Assembly (NCBI GenBank): GCA_015231295.1
Contig: JADGBU010000011.1
Coordinates: forward strand, 1 to 33,264
Origin: Magnetococcales bacterium
GTDB taxonomy: Bacteria > Pseudomonadota > Magnetococcia > Magnetococcales > Magnetaquicoccaceae
DNA length: 33,264 nt
Direction of reading: 5' to 3'
Part shown: positions 25,701-33,018 of the stretch, piece by piece
How the letters are laid out: the number at the start of each line of letters is the position of its first letter
Position numbering within the stretch: position 1 is the stretch's first letter
The notes under the pieces: generated by a model
What the model was told of the DNA's origin: nothing
Database searches by the model: none
What the model saw: the letters and a program-made list of their open reading frames with translations, nothing else
Made by a program: the position numbers and the translations under genes

Positions 25701-28700
25701 CGCAGATTGGTGGTCTGGGGGAGTGGCTGGTGCGAGGGGATGAACGCTCGGCAGAAGCCACCAGCGTGTGGGGGACACCCGAGAAATCAGCCATCGAACT
25801 ACTGCGTCATGCCCTCAACAAACAGGTGCCACGTATCCACCACCCGGGAGACGAACCCGGCAAGCAGGGGCCGCTGAATGTGGAAGCCACCGGGGCAGCG
25901 GTCGCCAAATTGCAGGAGATTCAAGAGAAGTTCACGGAATGGGCATCCGGGGTCGATGCGCTGTTCGTGCAGTACAACGAACTTTTCAACAACAACGTGG
26001 TGCCGAACCGGGTGGACGGGGAGTATCTGACCACGCCGGGCGTGCGAGTCGGCTGGGAGTGGCGGCCTCATCAGAAGTCGGTGATCGCCAGGATCATCAT
26101 GCGCGGCAACACCTACATGGGACACTGCGTCGGATCCGGCAAGACCTCGGCCATGATCGGCTCATCCATGGAGATGCGCCGCCTTGGACTGGTGAAGAAA
26201 CCCATGTTCGTGGTGCCGAACCACATGTTGATCCAGTTCACCAACGAATTCTATGACCAATACCCGACCGCCAAAATCATGGTGGCGGACGAGGAGAAAT
26301 TCCACACCTCCCGGCGCAAGCAATTCATTGCCGACGTGGCCAGCCAGGATCTGGACGCGGTGATCATCACCCATTCGGCTTTCGGCATGATCCCGATCAG
26401 TGACGCCTTCCAGAACACAATGCTGGAGGAGCAGGTCGAAATCTACCGCAATGCCATCACCGAGGCCGAAAACGAAAAAGGTGAGGATTCACGCATCACC
26501 ATCAAGCGGCTTGAAAAACAGGTGCAACGGCTGAAAGAACGCATTGCCGGCCAAAACAGCTTGAAGAAAGATCAGGTGTTCACCTTCGAGGAGATGGGGG
26601 TGGACTTCCTGTATGTGGACGAAGCCCACGAGTTCCGGAAACTCTCTTTCCCCACCAAACAGCAATTGAAGGGGATCGACCCGGAGGGGTCCAAGAAGGC
26701 GTGGGATCTGTTCACCAAGACCCGCTATCTGGAGACCGTGCGCCCCGGTCGCAACCTGGTCATGGCATCCGGAACGCCGGTCACCAACACCATGGGGGAA
26801 CTATTCAACCTGTCACGATTCATCCAGCCCAAAGAACTGGAACAGGTTGGGTTGAATCATTTCGATGACTGGTCCTCGATGTTCGGCACCGTCAGCGCCG
26901 ATCAGGAGCAGACCCCGACGGGTGGGTATCAGTTGGTGACCCGGTTCAACCGCTTCGTCAATGTGGCGGACCTGTCCCGCATGGTGCGGCAAAACATGGA
27001 TGTGGTGACCTCCACCCAATTGGGGGAGTTCGTGACACGCCCGCAAAACGAACGCAACCTCCACGTCCTGCCACGCCTGCCCATCCTGCAATCGTTCCAG
27101 AAGCATTTGAGCGAGAGATGGGAAAAAATCAAAAACCGTCACGGCAAACCGAAACCCGGGGATGACATCATCCTGAACATCATCGGGGATGGCCGCAAAG
27201 CATCGTTCGACATGCGGTTGATCGACAAATCTGCCCCTTCCGATCCGGACAGCAAACTGAACACCATCATCCGCAACGTCCATAGCATCTGGCAGAAAAC
27301 CGCCAAACACGAGTTCTTCGACCCGAAGACCGGGAAATCCAAAGGGAGAGGACCAGCATCCCAGATCATCTTCGCTGACCAGGGGGTGAATCCGCTCAAC
27401 GGTTTTCACGCCTATGGGTGGATGGTGCGTGAATTGGTGCGCATGGGGGTGCCCAGAGACCAGATCGCCGTGATCAACGACTTCAAGAGCCATTCCGACA
27501 AGCAGAAGCTGTTCGCCAAGGTCAAAACGGGTGCAGTGCGCATCCTGATCGGGTCCACCGCGAAACTCGGCACCGGGACCAATGTGCAAGACCGCCTATT
27601 CGCCATCCACAATGCGGACCCGCAGTGGTATCCGGCAGCGGATGAACAGCGGGTCGGACGCATCGTCCGCCAGGGCAACTTCAACCGGCATGTCGAGGTT
27701 CACGACTATTCGGTGAAAGGCACCTACGATGCCACCATGTGGAAGATGATGGCCAAAAAGGCCCGGTTCATCGAGGAGTTCTTCCGGGGAGATCCGAACC
27801 TGCGCGAGATGGAAGACCTGGGCGAAGCCAGCATGTACGAACAGGCCAGCGGCATGACCGTGACCGATGACCGGATCCTGCGGCTTGTGACCCTGAAGCA
27901 GGAGTTGAGCGACGCCAAGCGCAAAAAGGTCTCGCATGGAAAAGACCAAGCCCGCGTCCGGGGGAACATTTCCTCCCTATCTGAAGAGATCGATGCGTGG
28001 GGTGAAAAAATCCCGTTGCTCGAAAAGGATCTGGCCCAACGGGTGGATGTGTCCGGGGAGAAATTCAAGGCGGTCATCAACGGCGAAACCCTGACCAAGC
28101 GGGCGGATGTGGGGCAGACGATCCTGCATACCTTCGATACAGCGCCGGCGGGCAAAGACATCAACAAAAAAATCGGCACGATGGGCGGCTTCGACCTACA
28201 CATGCGAATCGCGCACAAGCAGGACATGACCGGAAAATACGATGTGAAGATGATCACCCTTGAACGCCACGGCGGGCCAAGGGAGGTGCGTATCGACAAG
28301 TTCTCCACCGATACCGGTATCGTCCAGTCCCTCGAATACGCCATCCGGACCATCGATCAGGAATTGACCAAAGCCAAGGCCAGGATCAAGGATGCCCGGA
28401 CAGAGTTGGAGGGGTACAAGAAACGGGTGGGAACGCCTTTTGCCGGTCAGGAGAAGATCAACACCCTTCAGGATCAAGTCAACGCACTGGAGGCGGATCT
28501 GATCGCCCATCCGGAAAAGCAAGAGGAGGATGACACGCCGGTTGAAACGTGGAAGCCACCTGCTGACGTAGGCAAAACCGATGAATCACAAGAACCCGCC
28601 AATGGCGGGTTTTTTGATGGGCAGATCAAAGAATCACGACCCCCCACCCCTGCCCCGTCCACCCTGTTCACCGCGTCGTCTCAGCAGGCACTGTCCGATC

Positions 28701-31700
28701 ACCTGGTCAAGGTCGGTCTGGATGGAAAGATCGCGGTCAAGGTGGTGGAGGCATTGCGTGGTGGCGTGGAGCGAAACGGAGCGGCGGGAACCTACCAGAA
28801 CCGGTTGATCGAAATCGCCGCCACGCACGGCAACAAGATGGCGGCCTTGAACCATGAGATCATCCACGCCCTGCGCGATCTTGGGGTGTTGCGCCCTCTG
28901 GAATGGACGGTGCTGAAACGGCATGTGGAAGCTGACGAGGCCCTGATGGAAAGCGTGGCCGAGCGCTACCCGGAACTGACCCATGACGAGCAGGTGGAAG
29001 AAGCCATCGCCGACCGGTTCGCGGAATGGATGGACACCCCTGCCCCCAAGGGATTCATCGAAAAGGCGTTCACCCGTTCCAAGGCGTTCATCGAGGCGGT
29101 GGGCAATTGGCTGCGAGGAAACGGTTTCAGAAGCGCACGGGAGGTGTTCAAGGACATCGCATCCGGAGAGGTAGGGAAACGGCACTCCGTGCGACACCCG
29201 GAGACAGGACGCTATGCCCCTGGCAAGGCCAAGGAGATGCGCGTGTTCGGGCGGGAAATCACCAAGCGTGGCCTTTCCGTCTGGGCCAAGGATCTGCTCA
29301 CCCAAAGCAAGCCGACCCTCTTGCAGTTCCTGGGAGGACGGCAGTTGACCGAGATGTACGCCAGAATCTTCCCGAACGACGGAGAGCATTTGAAGGAGTT
29401 GACCGGACTCATTCAGTCCCAAGATGCCGACATGAACAAATTGGCCCACGAGGCCAGCAAGGTAACGGATGATTGGGAAAAGCTTCCCAAAAATGAATCG
29501 GACAACCTGACCGAGGTGATGCACTCCGGGACGGTCTGGGAGTATCACCCGGATGAACCGTTCGATGACAACGATCTGATCCAGGCACGGTTGATGGCCA
29601 AGATGAGCAACCGGGCGGTGACGGCCTTCCAGCGTGGACACAACCTCAATGATCTATCCCCGGCGGAACAACAGGACTTCGACAAACTGACCGCTGCGGT
29701 CCATCACGGGAAAATGGTGCGCGAGGTGGTTGGCTTCGCCCTGCAAAACGGGATGACCAAGCAACAGATCCTCTCCACCCTGGCCAAAAATGCGGACCGC
29801 TTACCCATTCCAACGGACAAGGCCGCAGCGTTGGAATCCTACAATACCCTGAGCGGTGAAGAGAAAATCGAATACCGGACGGCTGGGGCGGCAGGATATG
29901 GCCGTGCTGTCCGGAAACTGGATGCTTTCAAGAATGGGCACAAGATTGACAACCTGAACCAGGAGGAAAAAGCGGAATACGACCGGCTGACGGCAGCCCT
30001 GACCAAGCACTCCAAACAGGAACGCTTCGAGTCCGAGCGGTCCAGGGAGGCCGCCAAGGGGATCGACCTGTACCAGCAGTTGAGCGAGGAGGCAAAGAAG
30101 GTCTATCGGTCAGCCAGGGAGATGTATGCCAAGCGGTATGCCGATGTGCGCAGCTCTCTGGAGGAGCAAATCAAAGACAACAGCACCATCAAGCCAAAGG
30201 AGGCACAACGGCTGATCGCCTCCTTGAGGCTGAAATTCGAGAAGAACATGGTCAGTCGCGGCCCCTACTTCCCCTTGAGCCGGTTCGGCAAATACACGGT
30301 CTTTGCCAGCGGCAGAGACCTGGAGACCTTCTTCGGAATGGCCGAAACCCCTGCCGAACAACGGGAACTGGTCCAGGCGTTGCGGGAAAGCGGATACCAG
30401 ATCATCGAGACCGGATTCAACGGCGAGTTCACCCGGAAGCAACGGGAGGTGGCCCCGCAATTCGTCAAGGAGGTAATCACGATCCTGGATGGGGACATCT
30501 TCGACAGCAAGGCGGTCAAGGAGTCCAAGGAGTTGGAGCGGTCCCGAGAGGCCATGAAGGATGCGGTCTGGCAGATGTATCTGGAAACCATGCCGCAATT
30601 CAGCATCCGCAAAAAGTTCATCCACCGGAAGAAAACCGCCGGGTGGTCTCAAGACGCCTTGCGCGCCTTTGCCCAGCACATGTTCCACGCCTCCAAACAG
30701 ATTGCCCGCATGCGCTACGGCTACAAAATGCAAAACGAACTGGATGCCATGACGGAAGAGGTGACAGGCCGCAAAACGGTCGTCAAGGAGGTGGAAATCG
30801 ATGGCAAGACCTTCCCGAAGGTGATGACGGAACGGATGAAACCGGAGGAGATGGTGACTCCGGAAAACAAGGTGCTGGCCGGACAAGTTCTGGATGAGAT
30901 GGTCAAGCGGCACGAGCAGGTAATGAATCCTCCCGGATCCGGATTGGCGAACCGACTGAATGCCGCCGGGTTCCTGCTCTATCTGGGTCTCTCCCCCGCA
31001 TCCGGGCTGGTCAACCTGTTGCAGACCCCCATGGTGGCCATCCCGATCATCGGGGCACGCTACGGCAACCTCAAGACCTGGAAGGTCTACCGGGACGTGG
31101 CCATGGAGTACAAAAAAAAGGCCGGTTTCCTGACCGACAATCCCCTCTTGAGTGAAGACGAGCGGAAGTTGATGAAAAAACTGTCCGAGGATGGGACCAT
31201 CGATGTGACCCAGACTCACGACTTGGCGGGCTTGGGGGGCGATGAAGGGTTGAACCCGTTGCGTGGGAAGACGCGCCAGTTCATGCAAATGGCCGGGTGG
31301 TTCTTCCATGCGGCGGAACGGATCAACCGGGAAAGCACAGCCTTGATGGTCTATCGCCTGGCCAGGGGGAAAGGGATGAACCATGAAGAGGCACTGGTGG
31401 AGGTCAAGGATCTGGTTCACAAAACCCACTTCGACTATTCGGCCAACAACCGGCCCCGGATCATGCGCGGGGATGTGATGCGGGTGATCACGCAGTTCAA
31501 GCAGTACGGTCAGAATACGGCCTACACCCTGGCCAGGGCTGCCTACCTGTCCGTGAAGGGGCAATCCCCTGAAGAGATCCGGGAAGCCCGTCACCAACTC
31601 ACATCCCTGCTCCTGACCCATTTCATGGCCGCCGGAGTGGCGGGGTTGCCCCTGGTGTGGGTGGTGCCCATGGTCATGAGCGCAGTGGCCGGGGCGTTCG

Positions 31701-32464
31701 GGGACGATGACGAGTATTACGATCCGGAGGCGTATTTCCGGAACCTGTTGAACGACTCGATAGGCCAACTCCCCGGCCAAATGATTGCCAAGGGTCCGGT
31801 GAGCGCCTTGACCGGATTGGACTTCGCGTCGCGCCTGGGGCTGGCGGATCTGTTCTGGAGGTCCACCGATCAGCACATGGAGGGACGAGACGCCTTTGCC
31901 CACGGACTGACACAGATCCTCGGCCCGATGGTGGGATACGTCGGACAGGTGTTTGCCGCATCACAAGTGGCCGGAGACGGCAATCCGGAGCGCGCCTTGG
32001 AAATGGTGGTGCCAAAGGCGGTCCGGGACGTGATGAAGGCCGGTCGCTATGTGGCCGATGGTGGGGTGATCACCATGAAGGGAGACCGGGTGTTGGAGGA
32101 CCAACTTTCCGCAACCGAGTTGATGGCCCAAGCCATTGGGTTCTCCCCCTTGCGGGTGAACGAGCAATATTCCGCCAACACGACGATCCGCAATGCCGAA
32201 CGGTTCGTCAACGACCGGAGGCAGAAACTCCTGAACCAGTATGCCGAAGCGTGGAAACAACAGGATCAGGAAGGGATGGAATCAGCCAAGGAGGCGTTCA
32301 TGGCTTTCAACCAGGAGCATCCGCGCTATGCCATCACCGGGGACACTGTGATGCACTCCTTGAAAGCGCGGGAGCAAATGCGCCGGCGTGCGGTCGGTGG
32401 GATGGTGGTCAATCCGAAGTTGGCGGAACTGAGAGAATTGGGGCGGTATGGGGCTGGTGGATAA
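19760..32464 (+). CDS. Giant polyvalent protein (PRTase, N6-adenine methylase, SNF2-like helicase, zincin, LPD38)
   Basis: 4,234 residues; ATG 19760 follows GGAGGG. Order: residues 1-345, a Gly/Ala-rich hydrophobic head (AIEAVPGIVGITAG; GVAEELPQSYQEQVAQN) as in ejected virion proteins; 350-460 Pro-rich; about 740-950 phosphoribosyltransferase-like, with EVVIVDDIFTTGGSVG (864-879) as PRPP loop; 1268-1530 DNA adenine methylase with VFEPGMGTGNF (1368-1378) and NPPF (1435-1438); about 2100-2720 SNF2-type helicase with Walker A VGSGKT (2124-2129), DEAH (2287-2290) and motif VI DEQRVGRIVRQ (2628-2638); about 3010-3110 zincin with HEIIH (3032-3036) and EEAIAD (3080-3085); then helical LPD-type sequence and an LPD38-like end (about 3840-4050) with a membrane-like helix near 3950-3980. 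This matches the DarB-like polyvalent proteins of phages, thought to be injected with DNA to block restriction. In two stretches (about 948-1031 and 1172-1246) coding signal lies in the +1 frame. Confidence 0.88.
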   Translation: MSTEQTKSWEEMFPGTIQIDPPDQSRTWGEFAQDAALSLGKGVVGLGESVVGMGDLATGNRVGPAIDAIGSGIMALADKMGVASALTGVEGAEGAPSGPWYAPDNPVFSPKQTNEWLSSLQSPLQQRSDRAVHEAMQDGFMPTVKAAVINPSSILGGAIEAVPGIVGITAGVSAHAARLLASLGVKAGTAEAAAILSHPKVMASLAMASGIGEGALQAGSLQEQAREEGRTWEQSAPYAIGSGLLDAAITMGAGRIPGLGGDLEAKMVAGAQGGVPLKDRVVNIGRSILGEGVAEELPQSYQEQVAQNLAEGKPWDEGAAGAAGMGMVTGMAMGGSMGGIHEARGALSGQPGTGTGTTDQTDQPPPPDAMPPEAQPDATQSPDGPQQTTGEPPIAPPAPPQDDQFGTEAAQAQGGMMPSPTPPPPPPAQPVAPAIQIAQAPTPARKMAEEIMASTTPVQTPISTPDPMAINQATPETTPPLPPSEPIQPQAKTIQMIEQAFGRHGVSRTHLEQMLRKPLDSATDADLNGLKKFSDAFVEGSLKPEEVFHGLRVEQTLKSRHYDGTALYNDDGRAWPSKHTASRESGSAWTTALREAGYDIGIEQRGNGWVVTATSPGELPTDQIKAPTPEPAPVSAKNATTELSTEATTSVAMQPEQSAGYDDIGINDIGISGAPFGGKRSATMAARARKLTKTHVPVQVGEKEWVLRPKTESTQTPPPASETVHGELPGDGVSAKPHAGAHIFENDPDWEPAKKNGDIDASRRFAERTWTAENTEELKARLKDPANTIFISQPSSSGGNVLPVGLAEKLAASLGAKYLNGGKYFLAQHTEESKRVPKDRRVFHPRDYKIIDPNALRKETQGKEVVIVDDIFTTGGSVGQLIRAMKTAGIATKAAAGYVGDTRLKPEPQIISALQSAIRNAKLDFKGKDLAAVLTRAEVQEITRLINDARTPETRQTLAGELQGLLSRGAVDSPGPNQQSPSWGIRNPEDDSQGEGSRHAEYDFGIPDDPGTQTASWGEGDRASQFPEQVNSPPESQQPAPPNQSTPSPKEGVVVSGVAMPPTQEEEESDATDAGSRQVGKNADGHEVFEDQRGIRSFVENGIRNTESVAVRPGVGMGVDRTRGRKPEFVTVDESHMEQKTSGTEVGIPKQNEMVVQSEPSSTTNPKGQNDEYRPEHDLDATQTGRSGGVQTAEKRGGGEGPGRVRPGEGAGDQGYPAIHHPREPERGVSQPGGRGDRPGTGHELTNHRILPGSLEESRGPKTKARDNLAAVKLVKQIAAEGRAATPDEQKSIAKYVGWGGLSGVFPNPKGQMNPGLREIGEELQQVLSGDEYATARKSTQYAHYTSEPVVRAMWGAVERMGFKGGKVFEPGMGTGNFVGMMPEALTAKSEYTGVEMDPMTARIAQTLYPQHDIREEDFTKYQAPKETFDLAIGNPPFADIPIKSDPAYAKHAFLLHDYFFAKTMDALRPGGLLAFISSAGTLNKMDPKARNHLADRADLVGAIRLPGNAFAKNAGTEVTTDIIFLRKREAGEKPGDRTWTQTGTFTGPDKTGEMKTGYKNAYFDAHPEMVLGEEGFFDTLHLGRYAVRARPGDDLAKLLEEAIQRLPADVMAGKKTPNAREKQTDTRVAETKNGSFYMKDGGLFQFEDGRGVPVRTRGPGVIGGRTKTEQETVKRLIPIRDALRAVYAADATNNARQAAKARKDLNRLYDAFVASHGPINRTVVTTSRPTLIQQEKARNEAREQSEGFDEGSFDPNEMLLANRPLKEIAEARQKARNEALAKKLPWDEGSFNPEEMPDNEIFRYPNIDPFADDPESYRLRAIEDYDRDSGKATKRLVFTKNPVAVESAPAIRSVGDALLHVLNKTGQVDIGAIMEVSGKSRDAVIGELGDKVFPLPGRNDKWVTRDEYLSGRVRTKLQEAKEAAERDPAFERNVEALVKVQPAPLAPEEIRLTLGMNWIPENIIEDFATKGLGLKHASVTQIGGLGEWLVRGDERSAEATSVWGTPEKSAIELLRHALNKQVPRIHHPGDEPGKQGPLNVEATGAAVAKLQEIQEKFTEWASGVDALFVQYNELFNNNVVPNRVDGEYLTTPGVRVGWEWRPHQKSVIARIIMRGNTYMGHCVGSGKTSAMIGSSMEMRRLGLVKKPMFVVPNHMLIQFTNEFYDQYPTAKIMVADEEKFHTSRRKQFIADVASQDLDAVIITHSAFGMIPISDAFQNTMLEEQVEIYRNAITEAENEKGEDSRITIKRLEKQVQRLKERIAGQNSLKKDQVFTFEEMGVDFLYVDEAHEFRKLSFPTKQQLKGIDPEGSKKAWDLFTKTRYLETVRPGRNLVMASGTPVTNTMGELFNLSRFIQPKELEQVGLNHFDDWSSMFGTVSADQEQTPTGGYQLVTRFNRFVNVADLSRMVRQNMDVVTSTQLGEFVTRPQNERNLHVLPRLPILQSFQKHLSERWEKIKNRHGKPKPGDDIILNIIGDGRKASFDMRLIDKSAPSDPDSKLNTIIRNVHSIWQKTAKHEFFDPKTGKSKGRGPASQIIFADQGVNPLNGFHAYGWMVRELVRMGVPRDQIAVINDFKSHSDKQKLFAKVKTGAVRILIGSTAKLGTGTNVQDRLFAIHNADPQWYPAADEQRVGRIVRQGNFNRHVEVHDYSVKGTYDATMWKMMAKKARFIEEFFRGDPNLREMEDLGEASMYEQASGMTVTDDRILRLVTLKQELSDAKRKKVSHGKDQARVRGNISSLSEEIDAWGEKIPLLEKDLAQRVDVSGEKFKAVINGETLTKRADVGQTILHTFDTAPAGKDINKKIGTMGGFDLHMRIAHKQDMTGKYDVKMITLERHGGPREVRIDKFSTDTGIVQSLEYAIRTIDQELTKAKARIKDARTELEGYKKRVGTPFAGQEKINTLQDQVNALEADLIAHPEKQEEDDTPVETWKPPADVGKTDESQEPANGGFFDGQIKESRPPTPAPSTLFTASSQQALSDHLVKVGLDGKIAVKVVEALRGGVERNGAAGTYQNRLIEIAATHGNKMAALNHEIIHALRDLGVLRPLEWTVLKRHVEADEALMESVAERYPELTHDEQVEEAIADRFAEWMDTPAPKGFIEKAFTRSKAFIEAVGNWLRGNGFRSAREVFKDIASGEVGKRHSVRHPETGRYAPGKAKEMRVFGREITKRGLSVWAKDLLTQSKPTLLQFLGGRQLTEMYARIFPNDGEHLKELTGLIQSQDADMNKLAHEASKVTDDWEKLPKNESDNLTEVMHSGTVWEYHPDEPFDDNDLIQARLMAKMSNRAVTAFQRGHNLNDLSPAEQQDFDKLTAAVHHGKMVREVVGFALQNGMTKQQILSTLAKNADRLPIPTDKAAALESYNTLSGEEKIEYRTAGAAGYGRAVRKLDAFKNGHKIDNLNQEEKAEYDRLTAALTKHSKQERFESERSREAAKGIDLYQQLSEEAKKVYRSAREMYAKRYADVRSSLEEQIKDNSTIKPKEAQRLIASLRLKFEKNMVSRGPYFPLSRFGKYTVFASGRDLETFFGMAETPAEQRELVQALRESGYQIIETGFNGEFTRKQREVAPQFVKEVITILDGDIFDSKAVKESKELERSREAMKDAVWQMYLETMPQFSIRKKFIHRKKTAGWSQDALRAFAQHMFHASKQIARMRYGYKMQNELDAMTEEVTGRKTVVKEVEIDGKTFPKVMTERMKPEEMVTPENKVLAGQVLDEMVKRHEQVMNPPGSGLANRLNAAGFLLYLGLSPASGLVNLLQTPMVAIPIIGARYGNLKTWKVYRDVAMEYKKKAGFLTDNPLLSEDERKLMKKLSEDGTIDVTQTHDLAGLGGDEGLNPLRGKTRQFMQMAGWFFHAAERINRESTALMVYRLARGKGMNHEEALVEVKDLVHKTHFDYSANNRPRIMRGDVMRVITQFKQYGQNTAYTLARAAYLSVKGQSPEEIREARHQLTSLLLTHFMAAGVAGLPLVWVVPMVMSAVAGAFGDDDEYYDPEAYFRNLLNDSIGQLPGQMIAKGPVSALTGLDFASRLGLADLFWRSTDQHMEGRDAFAHGLTQILGPMVGYVGQVFAASQVAGDGNPERALEMVVPKAVRDVMKAGRYVADGGVITMKGDRVLEDQLSATELMAQAIGFSPLRVNEQYSANTTIRNAERFVNDRRQKLLNQYAEAWKQQDQEGMESAKEAFMAFNQEHPRYAITGDTVMHSLKAREQMRRRAVGGMVVNPKLAELRELGRYGAGG
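22602..22850 (+). CDS. Overlapping +1-frame ORF inside the giant gene, first
   Basis: 82 codons in the +1 frame relative to the giant ORF. From about 22610 the third codon positions are GC-rich in this frame and not in the giant frame, so the selected protein here appears to be this one. It looks like a real protein: 'SYKGYSPGELLTLLDQINN', 'PKEKVAAMRSMILEYRM' and a basic tail. CACGAGG (22584-22590) may serve as a weak ribosome site, although its spacing to ATG 22602 (11 bases) is long. Forty-four bases after its TAA comes a terminator-like hairpin (22894-22918). It could be a separate small gene, or the true end of the upstream part reached by frameshift. The giant frame reads through it as Gly/Ser/Pro-rich linker. 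Confidence 0.45.
   Translation: MRAHLKPDRPLPESYKGYSPGELLTLLDQINNPPPGEYGIPRTTPKEKVAAMRSMILEYRMTPELKRPPGEREIEPPNFRNR
22894..22926 (+). terminator. Terminator-like hairpin inside the giant ORF (weak U-run)
   Basis: Perfect 9-bp stem AACGCCCTC (22894-22902) / GAGGGCGTT (22910-22918), 7-base loop, followed by GTCGTTTC. It is translated in the giant frame as a linker (NQSTPSPKEGVVVSG). ATG 22937 follows in the giant frame and could once have begun a separate gene. The T-run is short, so termination may be partial. Confidence 0.5.
23271..23495 (+). CDS. Overlapping +1-frame ORF inside the giant gene, second
   Basis: 74 codons from ATG 23271, again +1 to the giant frame, with AAAAGG about 9 bases upstream and a -10-like TACAAT at 23225-23230. 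Third positions are very GC-rich in this frame, while in the giant frame they are the AT-rich second positions of these codons. The protein is a normal charged helical one: 'MILMQLKQDDPEEYKRLKKE', 'KALDEYVREKEREIRDTLQY', then 'NPNAEYPNPADAVIARELAM'. The giant frame in the same stretch is Gly/Arg/Pro-rich and looks like out-of-frame translation. This is stronger evidence than for the first nested ORF. Function unknown. Confidence 0.55.
   Translation: MNIDPNMILMQLKQDDPEEYKRLKKEGGVKALDEYVREKEREIRDTLQYITPVNPNAEYPNPADAVIARELAMS
28593..28616 (+). terminator. Intrinsic-terminator sequence inside the giant ORF
   Basis: Stem AACCCGCC (28593-28600) / GGCGGGTT (28604-28611), 3-base loop, six T's (28610-28615). 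It is identical in stem and T-run to the terminator at 19704-19736. It is in frame and encodes EPANGGFFDG in the linker between the helicase-associated coiled coil and the zincin domain. By sequence it is the strongest terminator in the window, yet translation continues through it for 3.8 kb. Confidence 0.7.
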
Positions 32465-32479
32465 CCGGTGGAGGGAGAG

Positions 32480-32677
32480 ATGGATTTCTTGAAACCATGC
32501 CCCTACTGCGGGCATGACGATGCAATCGTGGTCCATATCAACGCGCCGGAACAAAGCGGCGTGCCGCCTGACGAATGGCGCGTTGCCTGTGAACGTCCGC
32601 AATGCGGGGCGCAGGGACCGAAAGCGGAAGAAAGGAAGCGGGCTGTGTGGGGATGGAACATCCGGGCCAGCCGATGA
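32480..32677 (+). CDS. Lar-like restriction-alleviation family zinc-ribbon protein
   Basis: 65 residues, ATG 32480 with GGAGG at 32470-32474; a GTG at 32468 would place the ribosome site inside the gene. It follows the Lar family pattern: an N-terminal LKPCPYCGHDDAIVV, 'WRVACERPQCGAQGP', then an Ala-rich helix leading to 'AVWGWNIRASR'. The four Cys (CPYC and CERPQC) would bind one zinc. Lar of the Rac prophage reduces restriction by type I enzymes; for most family members the role is not tested. It is placed directly after the polyvalent gene, which also carries restriction-related domains, so an anti-restriction role is plausible. Confidence 0.78.
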   Translation: MDFLKPCPYCGHDDAIVVHINAPEQSGVPPDEWRVACERPQCGAQGPKAEERKRAVWGWNIRASR

Positions 32678-32680
32678 GTG

Positions 32681-32711
32681 GGCAACTGTCAAGCCATTCT
32701 TGACAGTTGCC
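32681..32711 (+). promoter_or_regulatory. Perfect 13-bp inverted repeat between small genes
   Basis: GGCAACTGTCAAG (32681-32693) / CTTGACAGTTGCC (32699-32711) with a 5-base loop. It starts three bases after the zinc-ribbon stop codon. No T-run follows, so it could be a terminator of unusual type, an mRNA end-protecting hairpin or a protein-binding palindrome. Confidence 0.55.
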
Positions 32712-32751
32712 TGATACCAGAAATCTTGACCTGACGATCTGGAGGGAAACC

Positions 32752-33006
32752 ATGTTGGAAAATGCGGATGTGCCGGGAGCGATTCGTGAGGAATTGGATT
32801 TGCACTCATGGAATGCAATTCGCGGCTATTGCAAACAGCGGGTGCAGGAGTTGGTGGAGGTTGCCGACATGCTGGCGGTGCGCGGATTTGATGTGGACGA
32901 TGTGTCCGGGGTGACGGGACTGGCCAGGGCCACCAAAATGCTGGCCGAGCAATTCAAGGACCGGACGACGGTGATGGATGGGGATTTGCGGTTGGATGAT
33001 TGCTGA
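32752..33006 (+). CDS. Small helical protein next to the attachment region
   Basis: 84 residues from ATG 32752 with GGAGG 6 bases upstream; the in-frame start at 32707 lies within the preceding hairpin. Helical and acidic (about 17 Asp/Glu), including 'WNAIRGYCKQRVQELVEVADML' and 'GFDVDDVSGVTGLARATKML'. No helix-turn-helix or basic surface is obvious, so it does not look like a typical excisionase, although it is the last gene before the att region. Function unknown. Confidence 0.6.
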   Translation: MLENADVPGAIREELDLHSWNAIRGYCKQRVQELVEVADMLAVRGFDVDDVSGVTGLARATKMLAEQFKDRTTVMDGDLRLDDC

Positions 33007-33018
33007 ATGGCCAATCCG

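Noticed and set aside
30110-31903. 597-codon ORF on the minus strand, and other long minus-strand ORFs such as 19609-20622 and 1499-2491
   Set aside because: They are antisense to strongly supported genes, have His/Leu/Gly/Arg-rich composition typical of reversed GC-rich codons, and lack family motifs.
32700-32728. Promoter using the TTGACA in the right arm of the 32681-32711 hairpin
   Set aside because: No acceptable -10 box lies 16-18 bases downstream; the match is part of the palindrome.
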